Assembly (NCBI GenBank): GCA_964353455.1
Contig: CAYGWP010000490.1
Coordinates: forward strand, 1-6,409
From: CAYGWP01 sp964353455
GTDB taxonomy: Bacteria; Planctomycetota; Phycisphaerae; FEN-1346
DNA: 6,409 nucleotides
Direction: 5' to 3'
Position numbers and translations under genes: made by a program. The stretch's first letter is position 1, and each line of letters starts with the position of its first letter. The notes below the pieces were generated by a model. That model was given only the letters and a program-made list of their open reading frames with translations, was not told the origin of the DNA and ran no database searches. Positions 1 through 5,832 of the stretch are shown here, piece after piece.

Positions 1-2
1 CG

Positions 3-1043
3 CCCTACGGACTGGCGGGCAGGCCCGCCGCCGACCGCATGAGCCTGTATCTGCTCGTGCCGGAGTCGCAGGTGGCGGCCGCCAAGCAGGCGTCGGAGCG
101 GACGCTCACGTGGGTGGCGGCGGCGGCCATCGCGCTGGCCACTCTCGTGGCTGTCTGGCTTTCGAGGACGATTCTGCGGCCCATCCGGCGCCTAGCCACG
201 CGCATGGATGCGCTGTCGGAGCGGGCCTCGGAAGAGGATTTCCCCGGCGAGGTGGACGCCGCACCCGATGCGGGTCCGACCGAGATCGTACGGCTCGCCA
301 AGTCATTCGAGCGGCTGCTGACGCGGCTCCGGGAGGCCCGCGGCAAGTTGGCGCGGTCGGCCCGGCTGGCCACGCTCGGGCAACTCTCGGCCTCGGTGGC
401 GCACGAACTCCGGAACCCCCTCAGTGGTATCAAGATGAATGCACGCGTACTGGCCGACGACCTGGCGAAGGCCGGCGCGAGCGACAGCAGCCTCGACCGG
501 ATCATCCGCGAGGCCGACCGGATGAACCTGTACCTTGAGGAACTCCTCGGCCTGGCCGGCGGCGATGCGCGGCCTGACGCGCCGCACGACCTCGCCAGCC
601 TGCCGCGCATACGCCTCGACGAGGTCAGCGAATCGGTCCTCGCGCTCGTCGAGGGACGCTGCCGCCACGCCGGGGCAAGCGTCCAGCGCCGCTGGGATCC
701 CGCGGCGGTCACCGTGCGGGCGGATGAGACGCAGGTACGCCAGGTCATCCTCAACCTTGTTCTCAACGCCCTCGACGCGATGCCCGCCGGCGGCGCGGTC
801 ACGGTGGCGACGCGGCCGGGCGAGAACGGAACGATCCGCTTCACCGTTGCCGACACCGGGCGGGGCGTAAACGTTCCCGATGGGACGGATGTGTTCGAGC
901 CGTTCGTCACGACCAAGTCGGGCGGCGTCGGCCTGGGGCTTTACGTCTGCCGGCGGAACGTGGCGAGGCACGGCGGACGCATCGGCTACGATTCCTCCGA
1001 CCACGGGGCGACTTTCTGGTTTGAACTTCCGGCGGCCGATTGA
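3..1043 (+). CDS. Sensor histidine kinase, NtrB/AtoS-like, membrane-bound (5' partial)
   Basis: Inner-membrane sensor kinase that autophosphorylates on His and passes the phosphate to the regulator encoded next. The frame is open to the window start, so the N-terminus is missing. Numbering from the in-frame ATG at 39: residues 1-24 look like the membrane-proximal end of an extracytoplasmic sensor domain, 25-41 are a transmembrane helix, and about 42-100 form a HAMP-type linker (RTILRPIRRLATRM). The dimerisation/phosphoacceptor domain has the H-box HELRNP with His122. The ATPase domain has the N-box (Asn239, Asn243), G1 DTGRGV (272-277), F-box FEPFVTTK (286-293) and G2 GVGLGL (296-301). All catalytic boxes are intact. 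HELRNP plus a compact ATPase domain is typical of kinases paired with NtrC-class regulators. The regulator gene starts 34 bases downstream, so the two are probably one operon. The signal sensed cannot be told because the sensor domain is mostly outside the window. Confidence 0.95.
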   Translation, partial: PYGLAGRPAADRMSLYLLVPESQVAAAKQASERTLTWVAAAAIALATLVAVWLSRTILRPIRRLATRMDALSERASEEDFPGEVDAAPDAGPTEIVRLAKSFERLLTRLREARGKLARSARLATLGQLSASVAHELRNPLSGIKMNARVLADDLAKAGASDSSLDRIIREADRMNLYLEELLGLAGGDARPDAPHDLASLPRIRLDEVSESVLALVEGRCRHAGASVQRRWDPAAVTVRADETQVRQVILNLVLNALDAMPAGGAVTVATRPGENGTIRFTVADTGRGVNVPDGTDVFEPFVTTKSGGVGLGLYVCRRNVARHGGRIGYDSSDHGATFWFELPAAD

Positions 1044-1077
1044 CGCCGGGCCGCCCGAGCGAGCATAATGGGCGACG

Positions 1078-2484
1078 ATGAACGACCCGGCCTCCATCCT
1101 GGTGATCGACGACGAGGAGGCGATCTGCTTCGCCTTCAAGCGATACTTTGAGCCGCGCGGCTGCCGCGTCCGGGCGGCATCGACGGGCGCGGCCGGCCTT
1201 GCGCAGTACGCACAGGAACCGGCCGAGGTCGTTTTCCTCGACGTGCGGCTGCCGGACGGGGACGGCATCGATATCCTCGCGCGGCTATGCGACCGCGACC
1301 CGCACGCGCGTGTGGTGGTCATCACGGCCCACGGGTCGCTTGAGACTGTGACGCGGGCGATCCGCGGCAAGGCGTTCGATTATCTCGTCAAGCCCATCGA
1401 CCTTGACCGTGCAGCCGAGTTGGTGGCGCAGGCGCTGGCGTCGCGCAAGGCGGCATCGGGCGATGAGGCGCGGAAGCCTGCGGCCGGCCCGACGGATGAG
1501 GCGACGCTCGTCGGCCAATCCCCCGCCATCCAGGAAGTCTTCAAGCATATCATCCGCGTGGCCGAGAGCGATTCGGCCGTCCTCATCCTCGGCGCAACAG
1601 GGACAGGCAAGGAACTCGTCGCCCGCGCGATCCACCGGCACAGTCGGCGGCAGGCCGGGCCTTTCGTGGCCGTCAACTGCGGGGCGATCCCCGAGAACCT
1701 CGTCGAGAGCGAACTCTTCGGATACGCCCGCGGCGCGTTCACCGGCGCCACGTCGGAGAAGCCCGGCCGCTTCGAGGCGGCCGATGGCGGCACGCTCTTC
1801 TTTGATGAAGTGGGCGAACTGCCCCCGGCCGCGCAGGTCAAGTTGCTTCGGTTCCTCGACACGCAAACGGTGGAGCGGCTTGGGTCGGTCGATCCCATCC
1901 ACCTTGACGTTCGCATCCTGGCGGCGACCAACCTCGACCTGGCTGGAGCGATGGCCGCCGGGCGGTTCCGGCAGGACCTCTACTACCGCCTGGCGGTCGT
2001 CCAGATTGCCCTGCCGCCTCTGGCGGCCCGCACCGAGGACATCATCCCGCTGGCGCATCACTTCCTCAATCAGCGGACGCCGGCCGGCCAGACGCCGCCC
2101 GTCCTCAGCCGCGAGGCCGCCGCCGCACTCGAAGCCTACCCGTGGCCCGGCAATGTGCGAGAACTCCGCAACGCCGTCGAGCATGCGGTCGCCGCATCCG
2201 GAGGCGGACCGATCTTGCCCGCGCACCTGCCGGAGAGCGTGCGCCTGGGAGCCGCGCGGCCGCAGCCAGGCGCCGCGGCGGACCTGGATGCGACGATCGG
2301 CAAGTTTCTCGACTCGGCCGTCGGCAGCGCGACCTATCATGAAATCCTCGAGCGGACCGAGAGGGCGCTGATCCGCCGCGCACTCGCCGAGGCCGGCGGC
2401 AACCAGTCGGTCGCCGCCGAGCGCCTGGGCCTCCACCGCAACACCCTCCGCAACAAACTCCGCGACCTCGGTATCGACGCCTGA
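1078..2484 (+). CDS. Sigma-54-dependent NtrC-family response regulator
   Basis: Phosphorylation-activated enhancer-binding protein of 468 residues, full length for the NtrC family. The receiver domain (about 6-120) has acidic pocket Asp11/Asp12, phosphoacceptor Asp55 (VVFLDVRLPD), switch Thr83 and Lys105 (LVKP). The central AAA+ domain (about 143-375) has Walker A GATGTGKE (172-179), the sigma-54 contact loop GAFTGA (219-224), Walker B GGTLFFDEV (237-245), sensor I ILAATN (280-285), arginine-finger region RFRQDLYYRL (296-305) and sensor II WPGNVREL (356-363). The C-terminal Fis-type helix-turn-helix (about 425-466) ends in HRNTLRNKLRDLG. From memory this is close to the recognition helix of enteric NtrC, which fits the NtrC-like dyads just after the stop codon. 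All residues needed for phosphorylation, ATP hydrolysis and sigma-54 contact are present. The ATG at 1078 puts the receiver at its normal N-terminus; the ribosome-binding site is weak. The partner kinase is encoded immediately upstream. The likely target is the receptor operon downstream. Confidence 0.97.
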   Translation: MNDPASILVIDDEEAICFAFKRYFEPRGCRVRAASTGAAGLAQYAQEPAEVVFLDVRLPDGDGIDILARLCDRDPHARVVVITAHGSLETVTRAIRGKAFDYLVKPIDLDRAAELVAQALASRKAASGDEARKPAAGPTDEATLVGQSPAIQEVFKHIIRVAESDSAVLILGATGTGKELVARAIHRHSRRQAGPFVAVNCGAIPENLVESELFGYARGAFTGATSEKPGRFEAADGGTLFFDEVGELPPAAQVKLLRFLDTQTVERLGSVDPIHLDVRILAATNLDLAGAMAAGRFRQDLYYRLAVVQIALPPLAARTEDIIPLAHHFLNQRTPAGQTPPVLSREAAAALEAYPWPGNVRELRNAVEHAVAASGGGPILPAHLPESVRLGAARPQPGAAADLDATIGKFLDSAVGSATYHEILERTERALIRRALAEAGGNQSVAAERLGLHRNTLRNKLRDLGIDA

Positions 2485-2486
2485 CC

Positions 2487-2503
2487 TGCACATCCCTTGT
2501 GCA
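2487..2503. promoter_or_regulatory. Upstream activator site 1, NtrC-type dyad
   Basis: Perfect 5+5 inverted repeat TGCAC-N7-GTGCA, centred at 2495 and beginning 3 bases after the regulator stop codon. The enteric NtrC consensus, from memory, is TGCACC-N5-GGTGCA; this site matches 10 of those 12 positions. It lies about 130 bp upstream of the predicted start of the receptor transcript, a normal distance for a sigma-54 enhancer. Binding by the regulator at 1078-2484 is inferred. Confidence 0.7.
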
Positions 2504-2506
2504 CTG

Positions 2507-2525
2507 CTGCACCGGTCCTGTGCAG
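2507..2525. promoter_or_regulatory. Upstream activator site 2, NtrC-type dyad
   Basis: Perfect 6+6 inverted repeat CTGCAC-N7-GTGCAG, centred at 2516. It is the stronger of the pair, matching 11 of 12 positions of the enteric NtrC consensus TGCACC-N5-GGTGCA. Its centre is exactly 21 bp from that of site 1, two helical turns, so two regulator dimers would sit on the same DNA face and could bind cooperatively. It lies about 109 bp upstream of the predicted transcript start. Confidence 0.75.
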
Positions 2526-2597
2526 CGCCCGGCGAACCGGAGTTGCCTCCTTGCCCTTTCACGGTCGTTCTCGGCCCATTTCCACGCCGGACCCACT

Positions 2598-2614
2598 TTG
2601 GCACGCGCTTTGTA
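2598..2614 (+). promoter_or_regulatory. Sigma-54 (-24/-12) promoter of the receptor-tonB operon
   Basis: TTGGCACG is a full match to the -24 element (YTGGCACG). After CGCT comes TTGTA, which matches the -12 element TTGCW at four of five positions. The GG at 2600-2601 and the GT at 2612-2613 have the rigid sigma-54 spacing (12 bp from position -24 to position -12). The deviation is T instead of C at -12. The predicted transcript start is near 2625, giving a leader of about 25 bases. The element stands between an NtrC-type regulator gene with its dyads and the receptor start, which raises confidence above that of the motif alone. Confidence 0.8.
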
Positions 2615-2637
2615 TGTAGAAGGGGGGGGCCTGCGAG

Positions 2638-2642
2638 AAAGG
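2638..2642 (+). promoter_or_regulatory. Ribosome-binding site of the TonB-dependent receptor
   Basis: AAAGG lies 7 bases before the ATG at 2650, good Shine-Dalgarno spacing. It supports that ATG, which also places the signal peptide directly at the N-terminus. Confidence 0.6.
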
Positions 2643-2649
2643 CGAGTTC

Positions 2650-4764
2650 ATGCGAGTCCGACATCTGGTTGCCGCATCGGTCTGCCTGGGGTTCTTTGTA
2701 CAACTTGCGGCGGTGTCGCCGGCCGAAGAGCCGCCGGCCAAAGAGCCGCCGGCCAAGCGGGTCCAGGAGGTCGTGGTCACGGCCTCGCGCATGGAAGAGC
2801 CGCAGTTCGACGCCCCCTACTCCACGGCCGTCGTCACGGAGGAGAAGATCCGCGATGAGTCTTACCGGACGGCCACCGACGCCCTGCGCGACATCCCCGG
2901 CATCATGCTGCAGAAAACCTCGCTGGGCATGGGGTCGCCGTACATCCGCGGATTCACCGGGTATCGCGTTATCCACCTGATTGACGGTATCCGCCTTACC
3001 AACTCCACCTTCCGTTCAGGACCGAACCAGTACTGGAACACCATCGACCCGCTCTCAATCAGCCGCATAGAGGTCGTCAAAGGCCCCGGCAGCGTGCTCT
3101 ACGGGTCGGGGGGCGTCGGCGGGGTGCTCAACGCCATCACGAAGGGGCCGCAGGATTACGGGGACGGTTTCCACTCCGGCGGCCGGCTTTACTATCGGCT
3201 CGCAAGCGCCGAGCGCTCCGAGACGGGCCGGGCCGAAGTCTATGGAACGTGGGACCGCAAACTCGGCCTGTACCTGGGCGGATCGCTCAGAGACTTCGGC
3301 GACCTGGAGGGCGGCCGCTCCGTCGGCACCCAGCGCGACACCGGCTACGACGAGTGGGACGGCGACTTCAAGGCCGAGTACTTCATCAACCCCGATACGA
3401 AACTCGTCCTGGGCCACCAGTCCGTCCGGCAGGACGATGTGCCCCGGACCCACCGGACGGTTTACGGTATCGCCTGGGAAGGGCTTACACGGGGGACCGA
3501 CCTGCGGTACGACCTGACGCAGCGGCGCGACCTGACCTATGTCCAGTTGCACGCGCAGAACCTCAGGACTTGGGTCGATGCGGTCCACCTCAGCCTCTCG
3601 TGGCAGGAGCAGGAAGAGACGCTCCGGCGAATCCAGGCCGGCAATCGCTTCAGCAAGGAGGGGTTTGAAGTGGGGACGCTGGGGGTCTCGGTTCAACTCG
3701 AAAGCCCCAGCCCCATCGGGAAACTCGTTTACGGCATCGACGAGTACCACGACAGCGTCAACTCGTCTTCCACGACCAACCCGGTCGCGGGCCCGGTGGC
3801 GGACGACGCGAACTACCATCTCACGGGCGTGTTCCTCCAGGACACGATCCCCTTGTCCGAGGAGTTCGACCTGACGCTAGGCGGGCGCTACGAGCATGCC
3901 CGTGCCGCGGCCGACAAGGCGCGCAGCCCCACCACGGGCGCCGCCTTCAAGGTCCGCGGCGAGTGGAACTCCTTCGTCGGCAGCGCGCGCGGCGTCTATC
4001 ACGTGGACCCGGCGGGGCACTGGAACCTCTTCGGCGGCGTGAGCCAGGGCTTCCGCGCGCCGAGCCTCATGGACCTGACGCGGTTCGATGTCGCCCGCAC
4101 AAAGGAGATCGAGATCCCATCGCCGAACCTGGAACCCGAACACTTCCTTTCCTACGAGATCGGCGCGAAGGCCGAGTACCAGGACTTCACGCTCCAGGCG
4201 TCGTACTTCTACACGGTCATCGAGGGCCTCATCGTCCGCCAGCCCACGGGGCGCCTCATCGGCCCCAAAAAAGACGTCGAGGTGACCAAGATCAACGCGG
4301 GCAGCGGCTTCGTGCACGGCGTTGAGTTGGCCCCCAGTTGGCGGTTCCACCCGCAACTGACGGCCTTCGGCGGCTTCACCTGGATGAGCGGCATGGTACA
4401 GGACTTCCCGACGGCTGCGCCGGTGAAGCAGTGGGAACCCCTCAGCCGCCTGATGCCGACGACGGGCCAAGTGGGCCTCCGATGGGACCACCCGAACAAG
4501 AAACTGTGGGCCGAGATGACGGGCACGTTCGCCGGCCGGCAGGACCGCCTCTGCGAAGACGACGTGCGCGACACATCCCGCATACCTCCCGGCGGCACGC
4601 CAGGCTACGAGGTCCTCTCGATGCGGACCGGGTACCGGGTAACGAAAAACGCCGACCTCACTTTCGCCATCGAGAACATGACGGATGAGGACTACCGCAT
4701 CCACGGCTCCGGGATAAATGAGCCCGGCCGCAACTTCATCTTCAGCCTTGAGATCAGGTTCTGA
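2650..4764 (+). CDS. TonB-dependent outer-membrane receptor
   Basis: Outer-membrane gated beta-barrel (704 residues, normal for the family) that imports a scarce ligand using energy delivered by TonB. A signal peptide (about 1-25; basic MRVR, then a hydrophobic core) is followed by a Pro/Lys/Glu-rich spacer and the TonB box VQEVVVTAS (38-46). The plug domain (about 55-165) shows TDALRDIPGI, the IRGF and LIDGIRL motifs and IEVVKGPGSVLYGSGGVGG. The rest is barrel, with late family landmarks FRAPSL (469-473 region), SPNLEPE (491-497) and ENMTDEDYRIHGSGINEPGR (675-694). It ends in Phe, the usual outer-membrane protein C-terminal signal for BAM-dependent insertion. The plug and C-terminal motifs resemble the colicin I/haem/cobalamin receptor group, but the substrate cannot be assigned. 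It is the first gene after the predicted sigma-54 promoter, and tonB follows 2 bases after its stop. The gene looks intact. Confidence 0.96.
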   Translation: MRVRHLVAASVCLGFFVQLAAVSPAEEPPAKEPPAKRVQEVVVTASRMEEPQFDAPYSTAVVTEEKIRDESYRTATDALRDIPGIMLQKTSLGMGSPYIRGFTGYRVIHLIDGIRLTNSTFRSGPNQYWNTIDPLSISRIEVVKGPGSVLYGSGGVGGVLNAITKGPQDYGDGFHSGGRLYYRLASAERSETGRAEVYGTWDRKLGLYLGGSLRDFGDLEGGRSVGTQRDTGYDEWDGDFKAEYFINPDTKLVLGHQSVRQDDVPRTHRTVYGIAWEGLTRGTDLRYDLTQRRDLTYVQLHAQNLRTWVDAVHLSLSWQEQEETLRRIQAGNRFSKEGFEVGTLGVSVQLESPSPIGKLVYGIDEYHDSVNSSSTTNPVAGPVADDANYHLTGVFLQDTIPLSEEFDLTLGGRYEHARAAADKARSPTTGAAFKVRGEWNSFVGSARGVYHVDPAGHWNLFGGVSQGFRAPSLMDLTRFDVARTKEIEIPSPNLEPEHFLSYEIGAKAEYQDFTLQASYFYTVIEGLIVRQPTGRLIGPKKDVEVTKINAGSGFVHGVELAPSWRFHPQLTAFGGFTWMSGMVQDFPTAAPVKQWEPLSRLMPTTGQVGLRWDHPNKKLWAEMTGTFAGRQDRLCEDDVRDTSRIPPGGTPGYEVLSMRTGYRVTKNADLTFAIENMTDEDYRIHGSGINEPGRNFIFSLEIRF
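2718..2756 (+). repeat. 15-bp tandem repeat (about 2.6 copies) in the receptor spacer
   Basis: Units at 2718-2732 and 2733-2747 differ by one base (GCCGGCC-G/A-AAGAGCC); a partial third copy covers 2748-2756. The repeat is in frame and encodes the AEEPP-AKEPP-AK spacer between the signal peptide and TonB box. Unit changes would lengthen or shorten this periplasmic linker by 5 residues without a frameshift. Confidence 0.85.
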
Positions 4765-4766
4765 CC

Positions 4767-5573
4767 GTGACAACGCCGGGAAGAGCGGGCGAGCGGCGGC
4801 TTGCGGTGGGACTGGCCGTCTCGTTCCTCCTGCACGTCGGCGCGGCAGGCGCACTTTACACAATGCATGCGGTAGGTCTGCAAGACCGGCCGCAGTCGGT
4901 CGAGAACACTCGCGGCGAAATGCCGCCCGCCGTCCGGGTCACGTTGGTCCACGTCGCGCCGCGGACACAGCCCCAACCCGTGCAACCGAAGGCGATGCCG
5001 CCGCGGGAAGAGCCGCCCCCCGATCCGGTAGCGCCTGCGGAGCCGCAGCCGCTTCCCACAGTCGAGCCGCCCCCGCCTAAGGTTGCCGCAACCGCCGCCG
5101 AGCCCGTCATCGCCCGCATCGCCCCAGATGCCACCTCTTCTCTGCCGGTCAGTCCGCCCGCTGCACCGGCCGTCATGCCGGAAACTGCGCCGGCCGGTCC
5201 GCCCGGGCTCGGGGGCCCGCCCGCAGCCGCGCCCGGCCGGGCCGAGGGACCATCCGAGGGCTCCCCCCGCCCCGCCGCAGTTGTGCCGGAGCGTCAGCGC
5301 GCGCTCGTCGCCGCCGAGGTCGTGAGCCTGCCCACGCCCGAGTATCCACCGCGCTCGCGGCGGCTGGGCGAGGAGGGCCTTGTGGTGCTCGAAGTGGAAG
5401 TCCTGCCAAATGGCCGCGCGGGCGACGTACGCATCCTTCAAGCGCCGGACTACCCGCGCCTTGTGGCCGCGGCCATCGAAGCGGTCCGGCAGGCACAGTT
5501 CAAGCCAGCGACGTCAGACGGCACGCCCATCCGCTCTCTCATCGAGATTCCTGTACGATTCCAACTCCGGTGA
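4767..5573 (+). CDS. tonB: TonB energy-transducing protein
   Basis: Inner-membrane anchored periplasm-spanning protein that carries proton-motive-force energy to TonB-dependent receptors. It has 268 residues. The N-terminal membrane helix (about 12-30) holds Ser19 and His23 in the S-x3-H arrangement matching Ser16/His20 of E. coli TonB, needed for coupling to ExbB/ExbD. A long Pro-rich stretch (about 66-170; runs such as PREEPPPDP and VEPPPPK) is the periplasmic spacer. The C-terminal TonB domain (about 186-268) includes PEYPPRSRRLGEEGLVVLEV, LPNGRAGDV, AIEAVRQAQFKPA and IEIPVRF. The GTG start at 4767 lies 2 bases after the receptor stop and leaves basic residues before the helix. AGG at 4756-4758 is a weak ribosome-binding site, so translational coupling is likely. 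The spacing implies this TonB serves the adjacent receptor. No exbB or exbD is present in the window. Confidence 0.93.
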   Translation: MTTPGRAGERRLAVGLAVSFLLHVGAAGALYTMHAVGLQDRPQSVENTRGEMPPAVRVTLVHVAPRTQPQPVQPKAMPPREEPPPDPVAPAEPQPLPTVEPPPPKVAATAAEPVIARIAPDATSSLPVSPPAAPAVMPETAPAGPPGLGGPPAAAPGRAEGPSEGSPRPAAVVPERQRALVAAEVVSLPTPEYPPRSRRLGEEGLVVLEVEVLPNGRAGDVRILQAPDYPRLVAAAIEAVRQAQFKPATSDGTPIRSLIEIPVRFQLR

Positions 5574-5611
5574 CAGGCCGCAGCACCAGACGTCAATTCC
5601 CGGACTCTGCG

Positions 5612-5758
5612 TCACGCCGGCCGAGCAAGGAGGCGGGAGATCTCGCGCCGGAGCGTCTCGAAGCGGACGGGCTTGTCGAGGACGGCGTCGGCCTTGACCC
5701 ATGACCGCTCCTCGTTGGCGGCGGCGGGCAGGTGCTTTCGGTGTTCCGGCTTAAGGCC
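5612..5758 (-). pseudogene. C-terminal remnant of a response-regulator receiver domain
   Basis: On the minus strand, roughly 50 codons ending at a TGA (5612-5614) read GLKPEHRKHLPAA, then KADAVLDKPVRFETLRREISRLL. The second part looks like the last strand and helix of a CheY-like receiver: (G)ADAVLxKPV with the conserved Lys-Pro, followed by an amphipathic alpha-5 helix. Codons in this stretch have strongly GC-rich third positions, like real genes here, while codons further upstream in the same frame (about 5759-5803) lose this pattern and the homology. No phosphoacceptor half is found upstream in any minus frame. It therefore looks like a decayed 3' end of a gene lost or displaced by the solute-binding-protein gene and its promoter. 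It is convergent with tonB. It could instead be a short expressed protein starting at GTG 5801-5803, which I think less likely. Confidence 0.5.
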
Positions 5759-5775
5759 AGGTTTGGGTGGCAGTG

Positions 5776-5804
5776 TTGACGCAAGGAGTGCCGGTCCGTA
5801 CACT
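5776..5804 (+). promoter_or_regulatory. Sigma-70-type promoter of the solute-binding-protein gene
   Basis: TTGACG (5776-5781, 5 of 6 to the -35 consensus), an optimal 17-bp spacer, then TACACT (5799-5804, 4 of 6 to the -10 consensus, with the key T, A and final T). The predicted start near 5811 would leave a leader of about 22 bases. The position directly ahead of the ribosome-binding site and ATG supports it. Confidence 0.6.
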
Positions 5805-5817
5805 CGCGGTCGCCGTG

Positions 5818-5823
5818 TGAGGT
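5818..5823 (+). promoter_or_regulatory. Ribosome-binding site of the solute-binding-protein gene
   Basis: TGAGGT lies 9 bases before the ATG at 5833. The same TGA (5818-5820) is an in-frame stop for the downstream gene, so translation cannot start further upstream. This fixes the ATG at 5833 as the start. Confidence 0.55.
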
Positions 5824-5832
5824 CCGATTGGC

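Noticed and set aside
39..41. ATG at 39 as the true start of the histidine kinase
   Set aside because: The frame is open to the window edge, and the residues after this ATG look like the end of an extracytoplasmic sensor domain, not a protein N-terminus.
1068..1151. Short frame from the ATG at 1068, 10 bases before the regulator start
   Set aside because: It is out of frame with the regulator, about 28 codons long, and has no recognisable content. It is a chance frame.
2507..2525. Dyad at 2507-2525 as a rho-independent terminator of the regulator gene
   Set aside because: The stem could form, but no T-run follows, and the paired arrangement with 2487-2503 is better explained as regulator binding sites.
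1285..2976. Long minus-strand open frame opposite the response regulator and receptor start
   Set aside because: It shadows an intact, motif-complete regulator gene, crosses the control region, and shows no domain. Long antisense frames are expected in such GC-rich DNA.
3055..4863. Minus-strand open frames opposite the receptor
   Set aside because: They mirror the codon pattern of the receptor and show no protein family features.
5633..5648. Palindrome GCGGGAGATCTCGCGC as a terminator after tonB
   Set aside because: It has no loop, one mismatch and no T-run, and lies within the receiver-like coding remnant.
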